Assembly: GCF_002631185.1 (NCBI RefSeq)
Contig: NZ_PDNU01000048.1
Span: forward strand, 1-37,065
Length of the DNA stretch: 37,065 nt
Direction: 5' to 3'
Source: Teichococcus rhizosphaerae
GTDB taxonomy: Bacteria > Pseudomonadota > Alphaproteobacteria > Acetobacterales > Acetobacteraceae
Shown: positions 14,940 to 25,106 of the stretch, one piece after another
How the letters are laid out: every line of letters begins with the position of its first letter
Numbering within the stretch: position 1 is the first letter of the stretch
Made by a program: the position numbers and the translations under genes
Notes under the pieces: model-generated
What the model was told of the DNA's origin: nothing
Databases searched by the model: none
The model's input: only the letters and a program-made list of their open reading frames with translations

Positions 14940-17270
14940 GTGATCGGCTTGTCGCGTGGAACTTGGTGTTCTTTCCTTGATCGGGAGGCTGAGTGGCATC
15001 ACGCCATTCGGCGCTTTTTCGTGGTTCTGTGCCTGTTGCTGGCGGCATGGCCTGCTCCTGCCAGCGCTGCGCGCCTGGCCGGTTTTCTACCCAATCTTGA
15101 AGCCGCCGACATCTTTCCCGGCGCCGATCGGCTCGGCACCCCACAAGGTGAGCCGCCGCTCGCACCCGCTTACGCGGGAAACAGGCTTCTCGGCCATGTC
15201 TGGTTGAACACCGACGTCACTGACGCGACAGGCTATTCCGGCAAACCGATCCACATTCTGGTAGCGGCAGACACACGGGGCGTGATCCGCGGCATTCGAC
15301 TAGTCGATCACAAAGAGCCGATCGTGCTGATCGGCATTCCAGAGCAGCGGATTCTCGCCGCCCTGAACCACCTGATCGGACTGGAAACGGGTCCCATTGC
15401 TCGGGGAGAAACGCGCCCACCGCAAACCGATATCGTGAGCGGCGCGACCGTGACCGTCCTGGTTATGGCCGACAGCGTCGTTCGCTCCGCGATCCGCCTG
15501 CATCGCGCGAGGCGGTTTGGTGCCGCATCGGCGGGCGGCGCGGCGGCCCCGGCTCAAGCGCCTGCGGCATTGCCGCCGGCCACGCTGACCTCGGGGCCGG
15601 GCGAGGTGCGTGACTGGGAAAGTCTGCTGGGCGATGGCTCTGTTCGCCGGCTGCATCTCTCGGTCGGCGATGTGAACGAGGCCTTTACCCGCCACGAAAA
15701 TCCCGCAGCGGCGGAGAGCCCTGAACCGGGTCCGCCGGACGAAACGTTTATCGACCTTTACGCGGCCCTAGTCACCACTCCTACGATCGGCCGCAGCCTG
15801 CTGGGCGATGCCGGCTATGAGCAATTGCTGAGAAGGCTGCGCCCTGGCCAGCACGCCATCCTGGTAGCCGGGGAAGGCCTCTACTCCTTCAAAGGTTCCG
15901 GCTATGTGCGGGGCGGCATCTTCGACCGCATTGAACTGTTGCAGGATGGGCGCAGCTTGCGCTTCCGGGACCGTGACCACCAGCGCCTGGGGGACATCGC
16001 TGCGGCAGGCGCTCCGTCCCTGCCCGAGATCGCACTGTTCACCCTACCGGAAAACTTCAGCCTCAACCCCACCGAGCCCTGGGAATTGCAGCTCCTGGTG
16101 CAGCGCGCGATTGGCGTGCGGGACAAGGCATTTCTGAGCTTTGAGCTGGGATACCGCCTGCCCGAGCAATATATCAGCCGCCCGCCTACGCCGACGCCTG
16201 CGGTGGCACCATCGCTCCCTGCTGCTGCTGCGACGACGGCGCCGGCCGCCGAGGAAGCACCGCATGATCCGCTGGAGGAGCCGCTTTGGCAGCGGATCTG
16301 GCGTGCCAAGACTCTGGATATCGGCATCACCGCGGTAGCATTGATGATCCTGACCGGGATTTTCTTCTTCCAGGATCAACTGGTGCGTCGGCCGGTCTTG
16401 TTCCGGTGGGTGAGGCTGGGCTTCCTGTCATGGACGCTTGTATGGCTGGGCTGGTACGCGAATGCGCAGCTATCGGTCGTCAATGTGCTGACATTCAGCA
16501 GCTCCTTGCTGACCGGCTTTAGCTGGAACTACTTTCTCACCTCGCCGCTGATCTTCATCCTGTGGTGCGGCGTGGCCGCGGCGCTGATCTTCTGGGGGCG
16601 GGGCGTTTTCTGCGGATGGCTCTGTCCCTTCGGCGCGTTGCAGGAATTGCTGTCGGCCGCGGCGCAGAAGCTGAAGGTGCCGCAGGTCGTCATGCCCTGG
16701 GGGCTGCATGAGCGGCTGTGGCCGGTCAAGTATGTCATCTTTCTGGGGCTGTTCGGCCTCTCGCTGTATTCCGTCACGCTGGCGGAACAGGCGGCCGAGG
16801 TGGAGCCTTTCAAGACCGCCATCATCCTGAAGTTCATACGCGACTGGCCGTTCGCCCTCTATGCTGTCGGGTTGCTGGCCGCCGGATTGTTCATCGAGCG
16901 CTTCTTCTGCCGTTATCTCTGCCCGCTCGGTGCCGCGCTTGCCATTCCGGGTCGCCTGCGCACCTTCGAGTGGCTGAAGCGGTGGCCCGAATGCGGTAGC
17001 CCCTGCCAGCGCTGCGCCCGCGAATGTCCGGTGCAGAGCATCCATCCCGAGGGCAACATCAACCCGAACGAGTGCATCTACTGCATGCACTGCCAGGAAC
17101 TCTACCGCGCCGAAGACCGCTGCCCGCACAACATCCAGAAGCGGCTGAAGCGTGAGAAGCAGATCGCGCTGAGCGCGGTACCCTTACCCAGCGCAGGCAA
17201 GGGGCCGAAGACTAGCATCACCCGGACAGAGAAAGGTGTGGCGGGAAAGCCCGCCACTTCCAGTCCATGA
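14940..17270 (+). CDS. nosR: NosR, membrane flavo-iron-sulfur protein for N2O reduction
   Basis: 776 residues. NosR is needed for nos expression and for electron supply to NosZ. After a signal segment (about 25-43) comes a periplasmic FMN-binding domain, with the flavin Thr in DIVSGATVT near residue 166. An extended periplasmic region follows, then five to six membrane helices (about 455-690). Two cytoplasmic CxxxCP motifs are present ([16 protein letters not shown]). The C-terminal ferredoxin-like domain has two 4Fe-4S motifs (CQRCARECP and CIYCMHC with a later CP). The GTG start has GGAG seven bases upstream and a FNR-type box at 14878. It is the first gene of nosRZDFYLX and overlaps the nosZ frame. 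Confidence 0.95.
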   Translation: MIGLSRGTWCSFLDREAEWHHAIRRFFVVLCLLLAAWPAPASAARLAGFLPNLEAADIFPGADRLGTPQGEPPLAPAYAGNRLLGHVWLNTDVTDATGYSGKPIHILVAADTRGVIRGIRLVDHKEPIVLIGIPEQRILAALNHLIGLETGPIARGETRPPQTDIVSGATVTVLVMADSVVRSAIRLHRARRFGAASAGGAAAPAQAPAALPPATLTSGPGEVRDWESLLGDGSVRRLHLSVGDVNEAFTRHENPAAAESPEPGPPDETFIDLYAALVTTPTIGRSLLGDAGYEQLLRRLRPGQHAILVAGEGLYSFKGSGYVRGGIFDRIELLQDGRSLRFRDRDHQRLGDIAAAGAPSLPEIALFTLPENFSLNPTEPWELQLLVQRAIGVRDKAFLSFELGYRLPEQYISRPPTPTPAVAPSLPAAAATTAPAAEEAPHDPLEEPLWQRIWRAKTLDIGITAVALMILTGIFFFQDQLVRRPVLFRWVRLGFLSWTLVWLGWYANAQLSVVNVLTFSSSLLTGFSWNYFLTSPLIFILWCGVAAALIFWGRGVFCGWLCPFGALQELLSAAAQKLKVPQVVMPWGLHERLWPVKYVIFLGLFGLSLYSVTLAEQAAEVEPFKTAIILKFIRDWPFALYAVGLLAAGLFIERFFCRYLCPLGAALAIPGRLRTFEWLKRWPECGSPCQRCARECPVQSIHPEGNINPNECIYCMHCQELYRAEDRCPHNIQKRLKREKQIALSAVPLPSAGKGPKTSITRTEKGVAGKPATSSP

Positions 17271-17284
17271 CGAAGGATAAGCAC

Positions 17285-19222
17285 ATGTCGGGCGACACGG
17301 AAGACAAGGGCATCAACCGGCGCAAGCTGCTTGGCACCACCGCGGCCGTCGGCGTGGCGGGCGCGGCCGTGGGCGCCGGCGTCTCGCAACTGGTTGTTCC
17401 GGCAGAGGCGCAGACCCGGCAGCAGCCAGGGCAACAGGCGCGTCCGGGGCAGCAGAGCTACGAGGTGAAGCCCGGGGAGCTCGACGAGTACTATACCTTC
17501 TTCTCTTCAGGTCAGTCCGGGGAGCTTCGGATCTACGGCCTGCCCTCGATGCGCGAGCTGATCCGCGTCCCCGTGTTCAACCGCGACAGCGCTACGGGGT
17601 GGGGCCAGACCAACGAGAGCCTGAAGGTGCTGACCGAGGGGCTGACCGAGGATTCGAAAGAGTATCTTCGCCGCATCGGCAAGGTGACCTACGACAGCGG
17701 TGATCTTCACCACCCGCACCTTTCCTTCACGGACGGGACCTATGACGGGCGCTACCTTTTCGCCAACGACAAGCTGAACACGCGGGTCTGCCGCATCCGC
17801 CTCGACGTGATGCGCTGTGACAAGATCATCCAACTCCCGAACCAGCACACGGTGCATGGGCTGCGAGTGCAGAAATACCCGCGCACCGGATATGTCTTCT
17901 GCAATGGCGAGGACCGGGTTCCCGTCCCGAATGATGGACGCGACCTCGACAAGCCGGAAAATTACCGCTCCATCTTCACCGCGGTGGATGGCGACACCAT
18001 GAAGGTCGCCTGGCAGATCATCGTGGATGGCAACCTCGACAACGTGGATGCCGACTACCAGGGCAAATACGCCTTCGCCACCTGCTACAACTCGGAAGGC
18101 GGCGTGACGCTGGCCGACATGATGGCAGCGGAGCAGGACTGGGTCGTCATCTTCAACCTGAAGCGCATCGAGGAGGCGGTGAAGCGCGGCGACTACAAGG
18201 AGATCGGCGGTGTCCCGGTGTTGGAGGGCGGCAAGGGCTCGCCCTTCACGCGCTACGTGCCGGTGCCCAACAGCCCGCACGGCATCAACACGGCGCCGGA
18301 CGGCATCCATGTGGTGGCGAATGGCAAGCTTTCGCCCACTGCCACGGTTTTCGACGTCCGCAAGTTCGACGACCTGTTCGAGGACAAGATTCAGCCGCGT
18401 GAAACGGTGGTGGCGGAGCCGGAACTGGGCCTCGGCCCGCTGCACACCGCCTTCGACAACAAGGGCAATGCCTATACCACGCTGTTCATCGACAGCCAGG
18501 TCTGTAAGTGGAACATCGAGGCGGCGAAGCGCGCCTTCCGTGGCGAGAAGGCCAACTATCTGATCCAGAAGCTGGATGTCCACTACCAGCCCGGCCACAA
18601 CCACACTTCCATGGGGCAGACCAAGGAGGCGGATGGCAAGTGGCTCATCAGCCTGAACAAATTCTCCAAGGACCGCTTCCTGAATGTGGGGCCTCTGAAG
18701 CCGGAGAACGACCAGCTCATTGACATCTCCGGCGACCGCATGCGCCTTGTGCATGACGGCCCGAGCTATGCCGAGCCGCACGACGCCACCATCGTCCACC
18801 GTTCCAAGATCAACCCGGTCCACCGCTTCAGCCGCGACGATCCCTTTTTCGCGGATGCGGTGCGGCAGGCCCAGGCGGATGGCGTGGACCTGACGGCCGA
18901 CAGCAAGGTGGTTCGTGACGGCGAGAAGGTCCGGGTCTACATGACCTCGATGGCGCCGCAATTCGGGCTCGAGGAGTTCCGCGTCCGACAGGGCGAGGAA
19001 GTCACGGTCTATGTCACCAACATCGACGACGTCGAGGACCTGACTCACGGCTTCGCCATCATCAACTACGGCATCAGCATGGAAGTCCCGCCGCAGGCCA
19101 CGGCCTCTGTGACCTTCCGGGCGGAGCGGCCGGGCGTCTACTGGTATTTCTGCACCTGGTTCTGCCACGCCATGCACATGGAGATGAAGGGTCGCATGCT
19201 GGTGGAGGCGCAGAGCACGTAA
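17285..19222 (+). CDS. nosZ: nitrous-oxide reductase NosZ (clade I, Tat-exported)
   Basis: 645 residues. It reduces N2O to N2 in the periplasm. The Tat signal [16 protein letters not shown] is near residues 10-26, which marks clade I (clade II uses Sec). The CuZ ligands are seen as HHPH (DLHHPHLSF), [28 protein letters not shown] and AEPHDA. The C-terminal CuA domain has DLTHGFAI and [12 protein letters not shown]. Nothing key is missing. I prefer ATG 17285, which has GAAGGA seven bases before it, over ATG 17267, which overlaps the nosR stop as ATGA. The stop overlaps the nosD ATG (TAATG), so translation is coupled. Confidence 0.97.
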   Translation: MSGDTEDKGINRRKLLGTTAAVGVAGAAVGAGVSQLVVPAEAQTRQQPGQQARPGQQSYEVKPGELDEYYTFFSSGQSGELRIYGLPSMRELIRVPVFNRDSATGWGQTNESLKVLTEGLTEDSKEYLRRIGKVTYDSGDLHHPHLSFTDGTYDGRYLFANDKLNTRVCRIRLDVMRCDKIIQLPNQHTVHGLRVQKYPRTGYVFCNGEDRVPVPNDGRDLDKPENYRSIFTAVDGDTMKVAWQIIVDGNLDNVDADYQGKYAFATCYNSEGGVTLADMMAAEQDWVVIFNLKRIEEAVKRGDYKEIGGVPVLEGGKGSPFTRYVPVPNSPHGINTAPDGIHVVANGKLSPTATVFDVRKFDDLFEDKIQPRETVVAEPELGLGPLHTAFDNKGNAYTTLFIDSQVCKWNIEAAKRAFRGEKANYLIQKLDVHYQPGHNHTSMGQTKEADGKWLISLNKFSKDRFLNVGPLKPENDQLIDISGDRMRLVHDGPSYAEPHDATIVHRSKINPVHRFSRDDPFFADAVRQAQADGVDLTADSKVVRDGEKVRVYMTSMAPQFGLEEFRVRQGEEVTVYVTNIDDVEDLTHGFAIINYGISMEVPPQATASVTFRAERPGVYWYFCTWFCHAMHMEMKGRMLVEAQST

Positions 19223-20559
19223 TGCTGCGCGCCGGTCTCCTTCCGGCCCTCTTTGTCGCGGCGGTTCTGCCCGCCGCGGCGCGTCCTCTCGCGCCAGGAG
19301 AAGATGTGCAGGCGGCGGTGGAGACTGCGGCCGTGGGCGAGGTGCTGGAGCTGCTGCCCGGCCTTCATCACGGCCCGGTGCTGCTCGACCGTCCCGTCAC
19401 GCTGGCGGGGCGGGAAGGCGCGGTGCTGGAAGGGCCAGGACAGGGCAGCATCGTCACTGTCACGGCCGAGGGCGCCGCCGTGCGCGGCCTGCTGCTGCGC
19501 GGCTCCGGCTCCGATGTTCCAGGCATGGACAGCGCTGTGCTGCTGCGCCAATCCGCGAAGCGAGCCGTGGTCGAAGGCAACCGGATGGAAGGCAATCTTT
19601 TCGGCGTCTATGTCCACGGCGCGGAAGGAGCAGTGGTGCGTGGCAACACCATCCTCGGGCGCGCGGGCGGGCGGATGGCAGAGCATGGCGATGGCGTCGC
19701 GGTCTGGAACGCGCCCGGCGCGCGGATCGAGAGCAACGACATCCGCTTCGGGCGCGACGGCATCTTCGTCAAGACCAGCAAGCAGAACATCTTCACCGGA
19801 AACCGTCTCCGCGATCTGCGCTTTGGTGTCCACTACATGTACACCAACAACAGCGAGGTTAGTGGCAACATCTCCAGCGGCAATCATGTCGGCTACGCCA
19901 TCATGTTCTCGCAGCGCCTGTCGGTGCGCGATAACATCTCGGAAGGAGACCGCGACCATGGGCTGCTGTTCAACTATGCCAATGGGTCGACCATCACGAA
20001 CAATTGGGTGATCGGCCAGACCGCTGCCACGGATCGCCGCGCGGAAGACCAGGTGGACCGGGAGCATGCCGTGCCCGTCGGCGACGAGGTCAGCGGTGTG
20101 GCACCGACGAAATGCGTCTTCATCTACAATGCCAACCGCAACCACTTCACCGGCAACCGCTTCGAAGGCTGCGGCATCGGCGTCCATTTCACGGCCGGCT
20201 CGGAGGGCAACGAGATCACAGGAAACGCTTTCATCGGCAACCGCACCCAGGTGAAATATGTCGGTACGCGGCACCTGGACTGGTCACGGGCGGGGCGGGG
20301 CAATTACTGGTCCGACAACGCAGCCTTCGATCTGGACCGCGATGGCATCGCCGATGCCGCGTATCGCCCGAACGATCTGGTGGACCGCGTGCTGTGGGTG
20401 GCGCCGAGCGCCAAAATTCTGCTGAACAGCCCGGCCGTCCAGGTGCTGCGCTGGGCGCAGTCCCAGTTCCCCGCCATCCTGCCGGGCGGGGTGGTGGATA
20501 GCCGTCCCCTGGTCACGCCGCCCCCGCTGCCCGAAGCGGCGCCAGGATGGCCGCGATGA
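19222..20559 (+). CDS. nosD: NosD, periplasmic copper-site maturation protein
   Basis: 445 residues. Sec signal peptide (1-21, ending AAARP). The rest is a right-handed beta-helix (CASH/pectate-lyase-like repeats) visible as many G-N-x-I/F units (EGNRMEGNLFGVYVHGAEGAVVRGN, split in repeats of about 22). The NosD C-terminus HLDWSRAGRGNYWSDNAAFDLDRDGIAD is kept. NosD works with the NosFY ABC transporter to build the CuZ cluster of NosZ. The start overlaps the nosZ stop and its end overlaps the nosF start. Confidence 0.95.
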   Translation: MLRAGLLPALFVAAVLPAAARPLAPGEDVQAAVETAAVGEVLELLPGLHHGPVLLDRPVTLAGREGAVLEGPGQGSIVTVTAEGAAVRGLLLRGSGSDVPGMDSAVLLRQSAKRAVVEGNRMEGNLFGVYVHGAEGAVVRGNTILGRAGGRMAEHGDGVAVWNAPGARIESNDIRFGRDGIFVKTSKQNIFTGNRLRDLRFGVHYMYTNNSEVSGNISSGNHVGYAIMFSQRLSVRDNISEGDRDHGLLFNYANGSTITNNWVIGQTAATDRRAEDQVDREHAVPVGDEVSGVAPTKCVFIYNANRNHFTGNRFEGCGIGVHFTAGSEGNEITGNAFIGNRTQVKYVGTRHLDWSRAGRGNYWSDNAAFDLDRDGIADAAYRPNDLVDRVLWVAPSAKILLNSPAVQVLRWAQSQFPAILPGGVVDSRPLVTPPPLPEAAPGWPR

Positions 20560-21476
20560 AGGCCGATCTGCCGTTGATCGGGCTGGAAGGCGTGGCCAAG
20601 CGTTACGGCGCGGTGGAAGCGGTGCGCGATGTCTCCTTCTCCCTGCCAGCCGGCGCCCGCGTCGCGCTGGTGGGCCATAACGGCGCCGGCAAGACCACGC
20701 TGATGAAGCTGATGCTGGGGCTGATCCGCCCCAGCGCCGGCCGACTGCATGTGCTGGGCCAGGACCCCGCCGAGGGCGCGGCCGAGACGCGCCGCCGCCT
20801 CGGCTGGCTGCCTGAGAATGTCACCTTCAACCCCGCGCTGACGGGGCGCGAGCTGCTGTGTTTCTTTGCCCGGCTGAAGGGCGAGCCGGTCAGCGGCGCG
20901 GATGCGCTGCTGGAGCGCGTGGGGCTCGGCGCCGCCTCGCGCCGGCGCGTCGGCGGCTATTCCAAGGGCATGCGCCAGCGCCTCGGCTTGGCCCAGGCGC
21001 TGCTCGGCAGCCCCCGCGCGCTGCTGCTGGACGAGCCGACCACGGGCCTCGACCCGGAAGTGCGCCAGGGCCTTTACAGCATGTTGTCGGATCTGGCGGA
21101 GGGCGGCACCACGGTGCTCCTGTCCTCCCACGCGCTGGAGGAGCTGGAGGGGCAGGTGGAGCGCGTCGTCATCCTGGACCATGGCAGCGTGGTGGCGGAT
21201 GGTACCGTGGCGGAGCTGCGCCGGCTGGCGCGCCTGCCGATCCGCCTGCGGCTGACCCTCGCGGGCGAGGAAGCGCCGGAATGGTTCGGCCCCGCCGGGG
21301 CCGTGCGGCAGCCCGGCCCCGGCTTTTTCGAAGTTTCCTGCACGCCGGAGGCGAAGATGGAACTGCTGCGCCAGGCCACCGGGGACCGGCGCATCGCCGA
21401 CCTCGACCTGCTGCCGCCGACGCTGGACGAATTGTACAGCCATTTCCTCCGTCTCCGGCAGGAGGCCGCGCGATGA
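20556..21476 (+). CDS. nosF: NosF, ABC ATPase for CuZ assembly
   Basis: 306 residues. Cytoplasmic ATPase of NosDFY. Walker A GHNGAGKTT (about 42-50), signature YSKGMRQRLGLAQAL, Walker B ALLLDEPTTGLDPE and H-loop SSHALEE are all present. A C-terminal extension (about 220-306) is as usual for NosF. I chose ATG 20556 because it overlaps the nosD stop (ATGA) and has AGGA nine bases upstream; ATG 20547 is the alternative and would add three residues. The stop overlaps nosY by four bases. Confidence 0.95.
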   Translation: MKADLPLIGLEGVAKRYGAVEAVRDVSFSLPAGARVALVGHNGAGKTTLMKLMLGLIRPSAGRLHVLGQDPAEGAAETRRRLGWLPENVTFNPALTGRELLCFFARLKGEPVSGADALLERVGLGAASRRRVGGYSKGMRQRLGLAQALLGSPRALLLDEPTTGLDPEVRQGLYSMLSDLAEGGTTVLLSSHALEELEGQVERVVILDHGSVVADGTVAELRRLARLPIRLRLTLAGEEAPEWFGPAGAVRQPGPGFFEVSCTPEAKMELLRQATGDRRIADLDLLPPTLDELYSHFLRLRQEAAR

Positions 21477-22303
21477 GGGGCGTGCTTCTGGTCGCCGGCA
21501 AGGAGATCCGTGAGGGGATGCGGAACCGCTGGGTGCTGGCCGCGACGCTGCTTCTGGCGGCGCTGGCGCTCACCCTGACCTTTCTCGGCGCGGCGCCGGC
21601 GGGGCGGGTCGGCGCCAGCGCGCTGGACGTGGTGGTGGTCAGCCTTTCCAGCCTTTCGGTCTTTCTGCTGCCGCTGATCGCCCTGCTGATCTCACATGAC
21701 GCCATCGTGGGGGAGATGGAGCGCGGCACCATGCTGCTGCTGTTGAGCTACCCACTGGCGCGCTGGCAGGTGGTGCTGGGCAAGTTCCTGGGCCATCTCG
21801 CCATCCTCGCCGTCGCGACCATCCTGGGCTACGGCGCCGCCGCCCTCGCCCTGGCCCTGACGGGGCCGGCGATCGCGCCGGCAAGCTGGCAGGCCTTCGC
21901 GCTGATGATCGGCTCATCGGTCCTGCTGGGCGCGGCCTTCGTCGCGCTCGGCTACCTGGTCAGCGCCCTGGTGCGGGACCGCGGCACCGCCGCCGGCATC
22001 GCGGTCGGGCTCTGGCTCCTGATGGTGCTGATCTGGGATATGGCGCTGCTCGGCCTCCTCGTCGCGGACCAGGGCGAGAGCGTCACCGCCGGGATGCTGG
22101 ACCTGCTGCTGCTGCTGAACCCGACAGATGCTTATCGCCTGTTCAATCTCGCCGGCCTGGCCGATGTCAGGATGCTGTCCGGCATGGCGGCGCTGGCCGG
22201 AAACAGCGCGCTCTCGGCCCCCGTTCTGCTCGCAGCCCTCGTCGGCTGGGCGCTAGTCCCGCTGCTCGCCGCCGCCGCCGTTTTCGCCAGGAGGGAACTA
22301 TGA
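21473..22303 (+). CDS. nosY: NosY, ABC permease for CuZ assembly
   Basis: 276 residues with about six membrane helices (for example VLAATLLLAALALTLTFLG, LLPLIALLISHDAIVGEMERGT, IAVGLWLLMVLIWDMALLG). The AxxVGEMERGTMLLLLSYPL motif and the LLLLNPTDAYRLFNL part are typical of NosY. It makes the membrane channel of NosDFY, moving a sulfur species for CuZ. ATG 21473 overlaps the nosF stop and its TGA overlaps the nosL ATG, so it is a tightly coupled operon gene. Confidence 0.95.
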   Translation: MRGVLLVAGKEIREGMRNRWVLAATLLLAALALTLTFLGAAPAGRVGASALDVVVVSLSSLSVFLLPLIALLISHDAIVGEMERGTMLLLLSYPLARWQVVLGKFLGHLAILAVATILGYGAAALALALTGPAIAPASWQAFALMIGSSVLLGAAFVALGYLVSALVRDRGTAAGIAVGLWLLMVLIWDMALLGLLVADQGESVTAGMLDLLLLLNPTDAYRLFNLAGLADVRMLSGMAALAGNSALSAPVLLAALVGWALVPLLAAAAVFARREL

Positions 22304-22959
22304 CTCTAGCCTCCAAAGCGCTCCGCCAAGGCTCCTTGCCGGCGGCACCGGTCCCCGCGCGGCGCCGTGCTTCGGCCCTTGCCCGCGGGAAAGCCCTGCT
22401 GTCCGCCCTGGCGCTTGCGGGCTGCCTCGCCCTGGCCAACTGCGATGACCAGGAAAGCGCCGCCGCGCCGCCGCCGCCCGTCGCGCTCACGCAGGAGGCC
22501 ATGGGCCATTACTGCGGCATGGCGCTGGTGGAGCATCCGGGCCCCAAGGGCCAGATCCTGTTGCGGGGCGATGAGCGCCCGGTCTGGTTCTCCTCCGCGC
22601 GGGACACGATCGCCTTCACCCTACTGGGCGAGGAGGCCAAGAGCATCCGAGCCATCTATGTCTCGGACATGGGCAAGGCGGAAAGCTGGGAGCAGCCGGG
22701 TGCCGCCAACTGGGTGGAAGCCCGGGGCGCCTTCTTTGTCCTCGGCAGCAACCGCCGGGGCGGCATGGGCGCGGAGGAGGCGGTGCCCTTCTCGGACCGC
22801 GCGGCGGCCGAGCGCTTCGCGACCGAGCATGGCGGCGCGGTGCGAAGCTTCGCGGAAGTGCCGCCCGACTGGGTTCTGGGCGATGGCGCCGCCCCCCAGG
22901 CGGGGCCGGAAGCCGGGCCCGCTCCTTCTGGCGGTGCTGAACACCGCCACACGCATTGA
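22300..22959 (+). CDS. nosL: NosL, copper-binding outer-membrane lipoprotein
   Basis: 219 residues. N-terminal basic stretch (about 30 residues, longer than usual), then a hydrophobic core ending in a lipobox (LALAGC or LALANC near residue 42-49). The copper site is CGMALVEHPGPKGQI (Cys, Met), followed by FSSARDTIAFTLL and the Met-rich YVSDMGKAESW. NosL delivers Cu(I) to NosZ. A His-rich tail (EHRHTH) may also bind metal. The stop overlaps a TTG near the start of nosX. Confidence 0.93.
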   Translation: MTLASKALRQGSLPAAPVPARRRASALARGKALLSALALAGCLALANCDDQESAAAPPPPVALTQEAMGHYCGMALVEHPGPKGQILLRGDERPVWFSSARDTIAFTLLGEEAKSIRAIYVSDMGKAESWEQPGAANWVEARGAFFVLGSNRRGGMGAEEAVPFSDRAAAERFATEHGGAVRSFAEVPPDWVLGDGAAPQAGPEAGPAPSGGAEHRHTH

Positions 22960-22970
22960 GGATTGGCCCC

Positions 22971-23969
22971 ATGCAGCCTGCTGCCTCTCGCCGCCGGGTC
23001 CTTGGCATTTTCGCCGCAGCGGCCGGTTTCGGCCTGCCGGGAATCGGCGCCACGCGCGCCGAAGCTCCCCTCCTCACCTGGACGGGCCCTGTTCTCGGCG
23101 CCACAGGTTCAATCATGCTGCATCACCCGGACCGCATCGCGGCTGAGCGGCTGGTGGCCCGATGCGTCGCCGAGATCCGGCGGCTGGAAGCGCTGTTCAA
23201 CCTTTGGCAGGCGGAAAGCCAGCTTTCGGCCCTAAACCGGCGCGGTATGCTGGTGGCGCCGGCGCCCGAGATGGTGGATCTGCTGACCACGGCGAAGCAG
23301 GTCGCGGCATGGAGCGACGGGGTCTTCGACCCCACCGTCCAACCCCTCTGGCTGCTTTACCGCGACCACTTTGCGGCTGAGGGCGCGGACCCCCAAGGAC
23401 CCTCCCCGCACGCGCTTGCGGAGGCGCTATCACTTGTGGATCACCGGCGGCTGGTGGTGTCGCCGGATCGCATCCTGCTGACCCGGCGTGGCATGGCGGT
23501 CACGCTGAACGGCATTGCCCAGGGTTATCTGACGGACCGCATTGTGGATCTGCTGCGTGGAGGCGGGGTGGCCCAGACATTGGTGGATATGGGAGAGGCA
23601 AGGGGAGTGGGACGCCATCCCTCAGGCCGGCCCTGGCGGGCGGCGCTGGAGAACCCGGCGGCGTCGGATCACCCTTGGGCGGAACTGGACCTGACGGACC
23701 GTGCGCTAGCCACTTCTGCCGATAGCGGCTTCGTCTTTGACGGCGCCGGCCGTTTTACCCATCTGCTGGATCCGCGCAGCGGCCAAAGCCCGCGCCGATA
23801 CCGTACGGTTTCGGTTCTGGCACCGGAGGCCACTATGGCCGACGCCTTTTCCACGGCCTTCGCTCTGATGCCTGAACCCGCCATTGCGGCGGCGCTGCGT
23901 GGCAGGTCGGATGTGGAGGCGCATCTTCTGCGCCCCGACGGCTCTACGGCGCTGCTGCGCGGCATATAA
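22971..23969 (+). CDS. nosX: NosX, ApbE-type FAD:protein FMN transferase
   Basis: 332 residues. Tat signal ASRRRVLGIFAAAAGFG (about 5-21) for export. ApbE fold: SIMLHHPD, IRRLEALFNLWQAESQLSALNR, SDGVFDPTVQPLW, LNGIAQGYLTDRIVDLL, VDMGEARGVGRHP (flavin binding), and THLLDPRSGQSP. Mg2+ and FAD sites seem complete. It attaches FMN to NosR in the periplasm. I chose ATG 22971, which has TGAGGA upstream; a TTG at 22956 overlapping nosL would add five residues. It is last in the operon and convergent with the gene at 23976, six bases on. Confidence 0.93.
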   Translation: MQPAASRRRVLGIFAAAAGFGLPGIGATRAEAPLLTWTGPVLGATGSIMLHHPDRIAAERLVARCVAEIRRLEALFNLWQAESQLSALNRRGMLVAPAPEMVDLLTTAKQVAAWSDGVFDPTVQPLWLLYRDHFAAEGADPQGPSPHALAEALSLVDHRRLVVSPDRILLTRRGMAVTLNGIAQGYLTDRIVDLLRGGGVAQTLVDMGEARGVGRHPSGRPWRAALENPAASDHPWAELDLTDRALATSADSGFVFDGAGRFTHLLDPRSGQSPRRYRTVSVLAPEATMADAFSTAFALMPEPAIAAALRGRSDVEAHLLRPDGSTALLRGI

Positions 23970-23975
23970 ATGGCC

Positions 23976-25055
23976 TCACTGGCGGCGAAAGACCGTCACG
24001 GCGGTCAGAATCGTCGCCATGGTCCAGAGCACTGCGGCAGTAGCCCAGCCCAACCCAGCTGGACCAAGAGCTCGCACCAGCGCGGCCAAGCCTATGAGGA
24101 TGGTGATCCCTATTGCGCTGCGAACAGGCATCGGCCGGACTTCCCGCTGCGCACTAGCCCGTATGACCATCACCAGAGTAGTGCCGCCGATGCCGCCGAT
24201 CGTTGCCAGATGCAGGGCTGCGGTTTCTGGCCATTGCAACCACCCACCAGCCGCGGCAACCCAGGCGAGAAGCCCGACACACAGCCAAGCCTGCCCCGCC
24301 GCCATGGCAAGCACATCCCCGGCACTTTGTTGTAACCCCGGCGCCCAAAGCACCAACCGAACGCCAATCAACACCGAACCTACTGCCAATAGGGCGGGGC
24401 CAATTGGTTGTTCTACAGCAATAGCCTCCATCACGAAGCCCACAGCTAAACAAACCAGTAGCGCCTGTTCCAATGCCGGGCGCGGCGCGATGCGCGGCTT
24501 GCCGGCGCGTTGCGCTGCCCCGGACGCTGCGGCACCAATCAAACGGCCACCCATAGCGGCAATGAGCATGATGACAAGGCCAAGCCCAAGCCAATTTCCG
24601 ATATCAGCGCCATGCTGCAGCAGCCTTAGCTCGCCGCATTGGAACACCGCATCCGCAATAAGGAAGCCGCTCAGCAGGATCGGAAATACCAAGCTGCTTA
24701 AACGCTTAGCTGCACGGAGAAAGGCAAATGCAGCAGGCAGCACGATAGCCGCTGTCGCCAGAAGTGAAAGAAAAGCCCGCACTAGATCCGGCACTGCGGG
24801 CACTATATAGGTCAAGCGCGACGCGCACCAAGCCAGGGTGATCGCCGCCAGTGCCGGACCAGAAAGGCGCGTCAGCAGAAATCCCGCAATGACCGCCAAG
24901 GCGTGGCCGAAAACCATTTCATGCGCGTGCCACAATGGGCCGCCGCTAGCCGGCCAAGTCGTGAGACCCCAGGCGAGAATCCCAAGGCCTCCTTGAACTA
25001 AGGCAAGACCAAACAGAACGCGATGAGTTGAGGAAGACAATCTGGTTCCATCCAA
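23976..25055 (-). CDS. second NnrS-family membrane protein
   Basis: About 359 residues with some ten to eleven helices. NnrS family features are LWHAHEMVFGHALAVIAGFLLT near residue 42, GGRLIGAA in the middle (matching GGRIIPAF of the other copy) and HLATIGGIGGTTLVMVIRASAQRE towards the end. It is shorter and lower in similarity to the gene at 7302. The only frame-extending start is TTG 25055 with no clear Shine-Dalgarno sequence. The IS256 remnant begins about 50 bases upstream, so its promoter, and perhaps its first codons, may have been lost. Role in NO response inferred from family. Confidence 0.8.
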   Translation of the reverse strand: MDGTRLSSSTHRVLFGLALVQGGLGILAWGLTTWPASGGPLWHAHEMVFGHALAVIAGFLLTRLSGPALAAITLAWCASRLTYIVPAVPDLVRAFLSLLATAAIVLPAAFAFLRAAKRLSSLVFPILLSGFLIADAVFQCGELRLLQHGADIGNWLGLGLVIMLIAAMGGRLIGAAASGAAQRAGKPRIAPRPALEQALLVCLAVGFVMEAIAVEQPIGPALLAVGSVLIGVRLVLWAPGLQQSAGDVLAMAAGQAWLCVGLLAWVAAAGGWLQWPETAALHLATIGGIGGTTLVMVIRASAQREVRPMPVRSAIGITILIGLAALVRALGPAGLGWATAAVLWTMATILTAVTVFRRQ

Positions 25056-25106
25056 GGCTGGGCATCATTTGAAGTGGGCGCGGCGGCAGCTCAGGGCAAT
25101 CCTTGA

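Noticed and set aside
17507-19177. 556-residue minus-strand open frame
   Set aside because: Exact antisense of nosZ; His/Val/Asp-rich pattern typical of a reversed G/C-rich gene.
19138-20274. 378-residue minus-strand open frame
   Set aside because: Antisense of nosD; no conserved features.
24993-25006. TTGAACTAAGGCAA as a third FNR-type box
   Set aside because: It fits TTG-N8-CAA but lies inside the coding sequence of the second NnrS gene (about codons 17-21) and lacks the TTGCGCTG half shared by the other two boxes.
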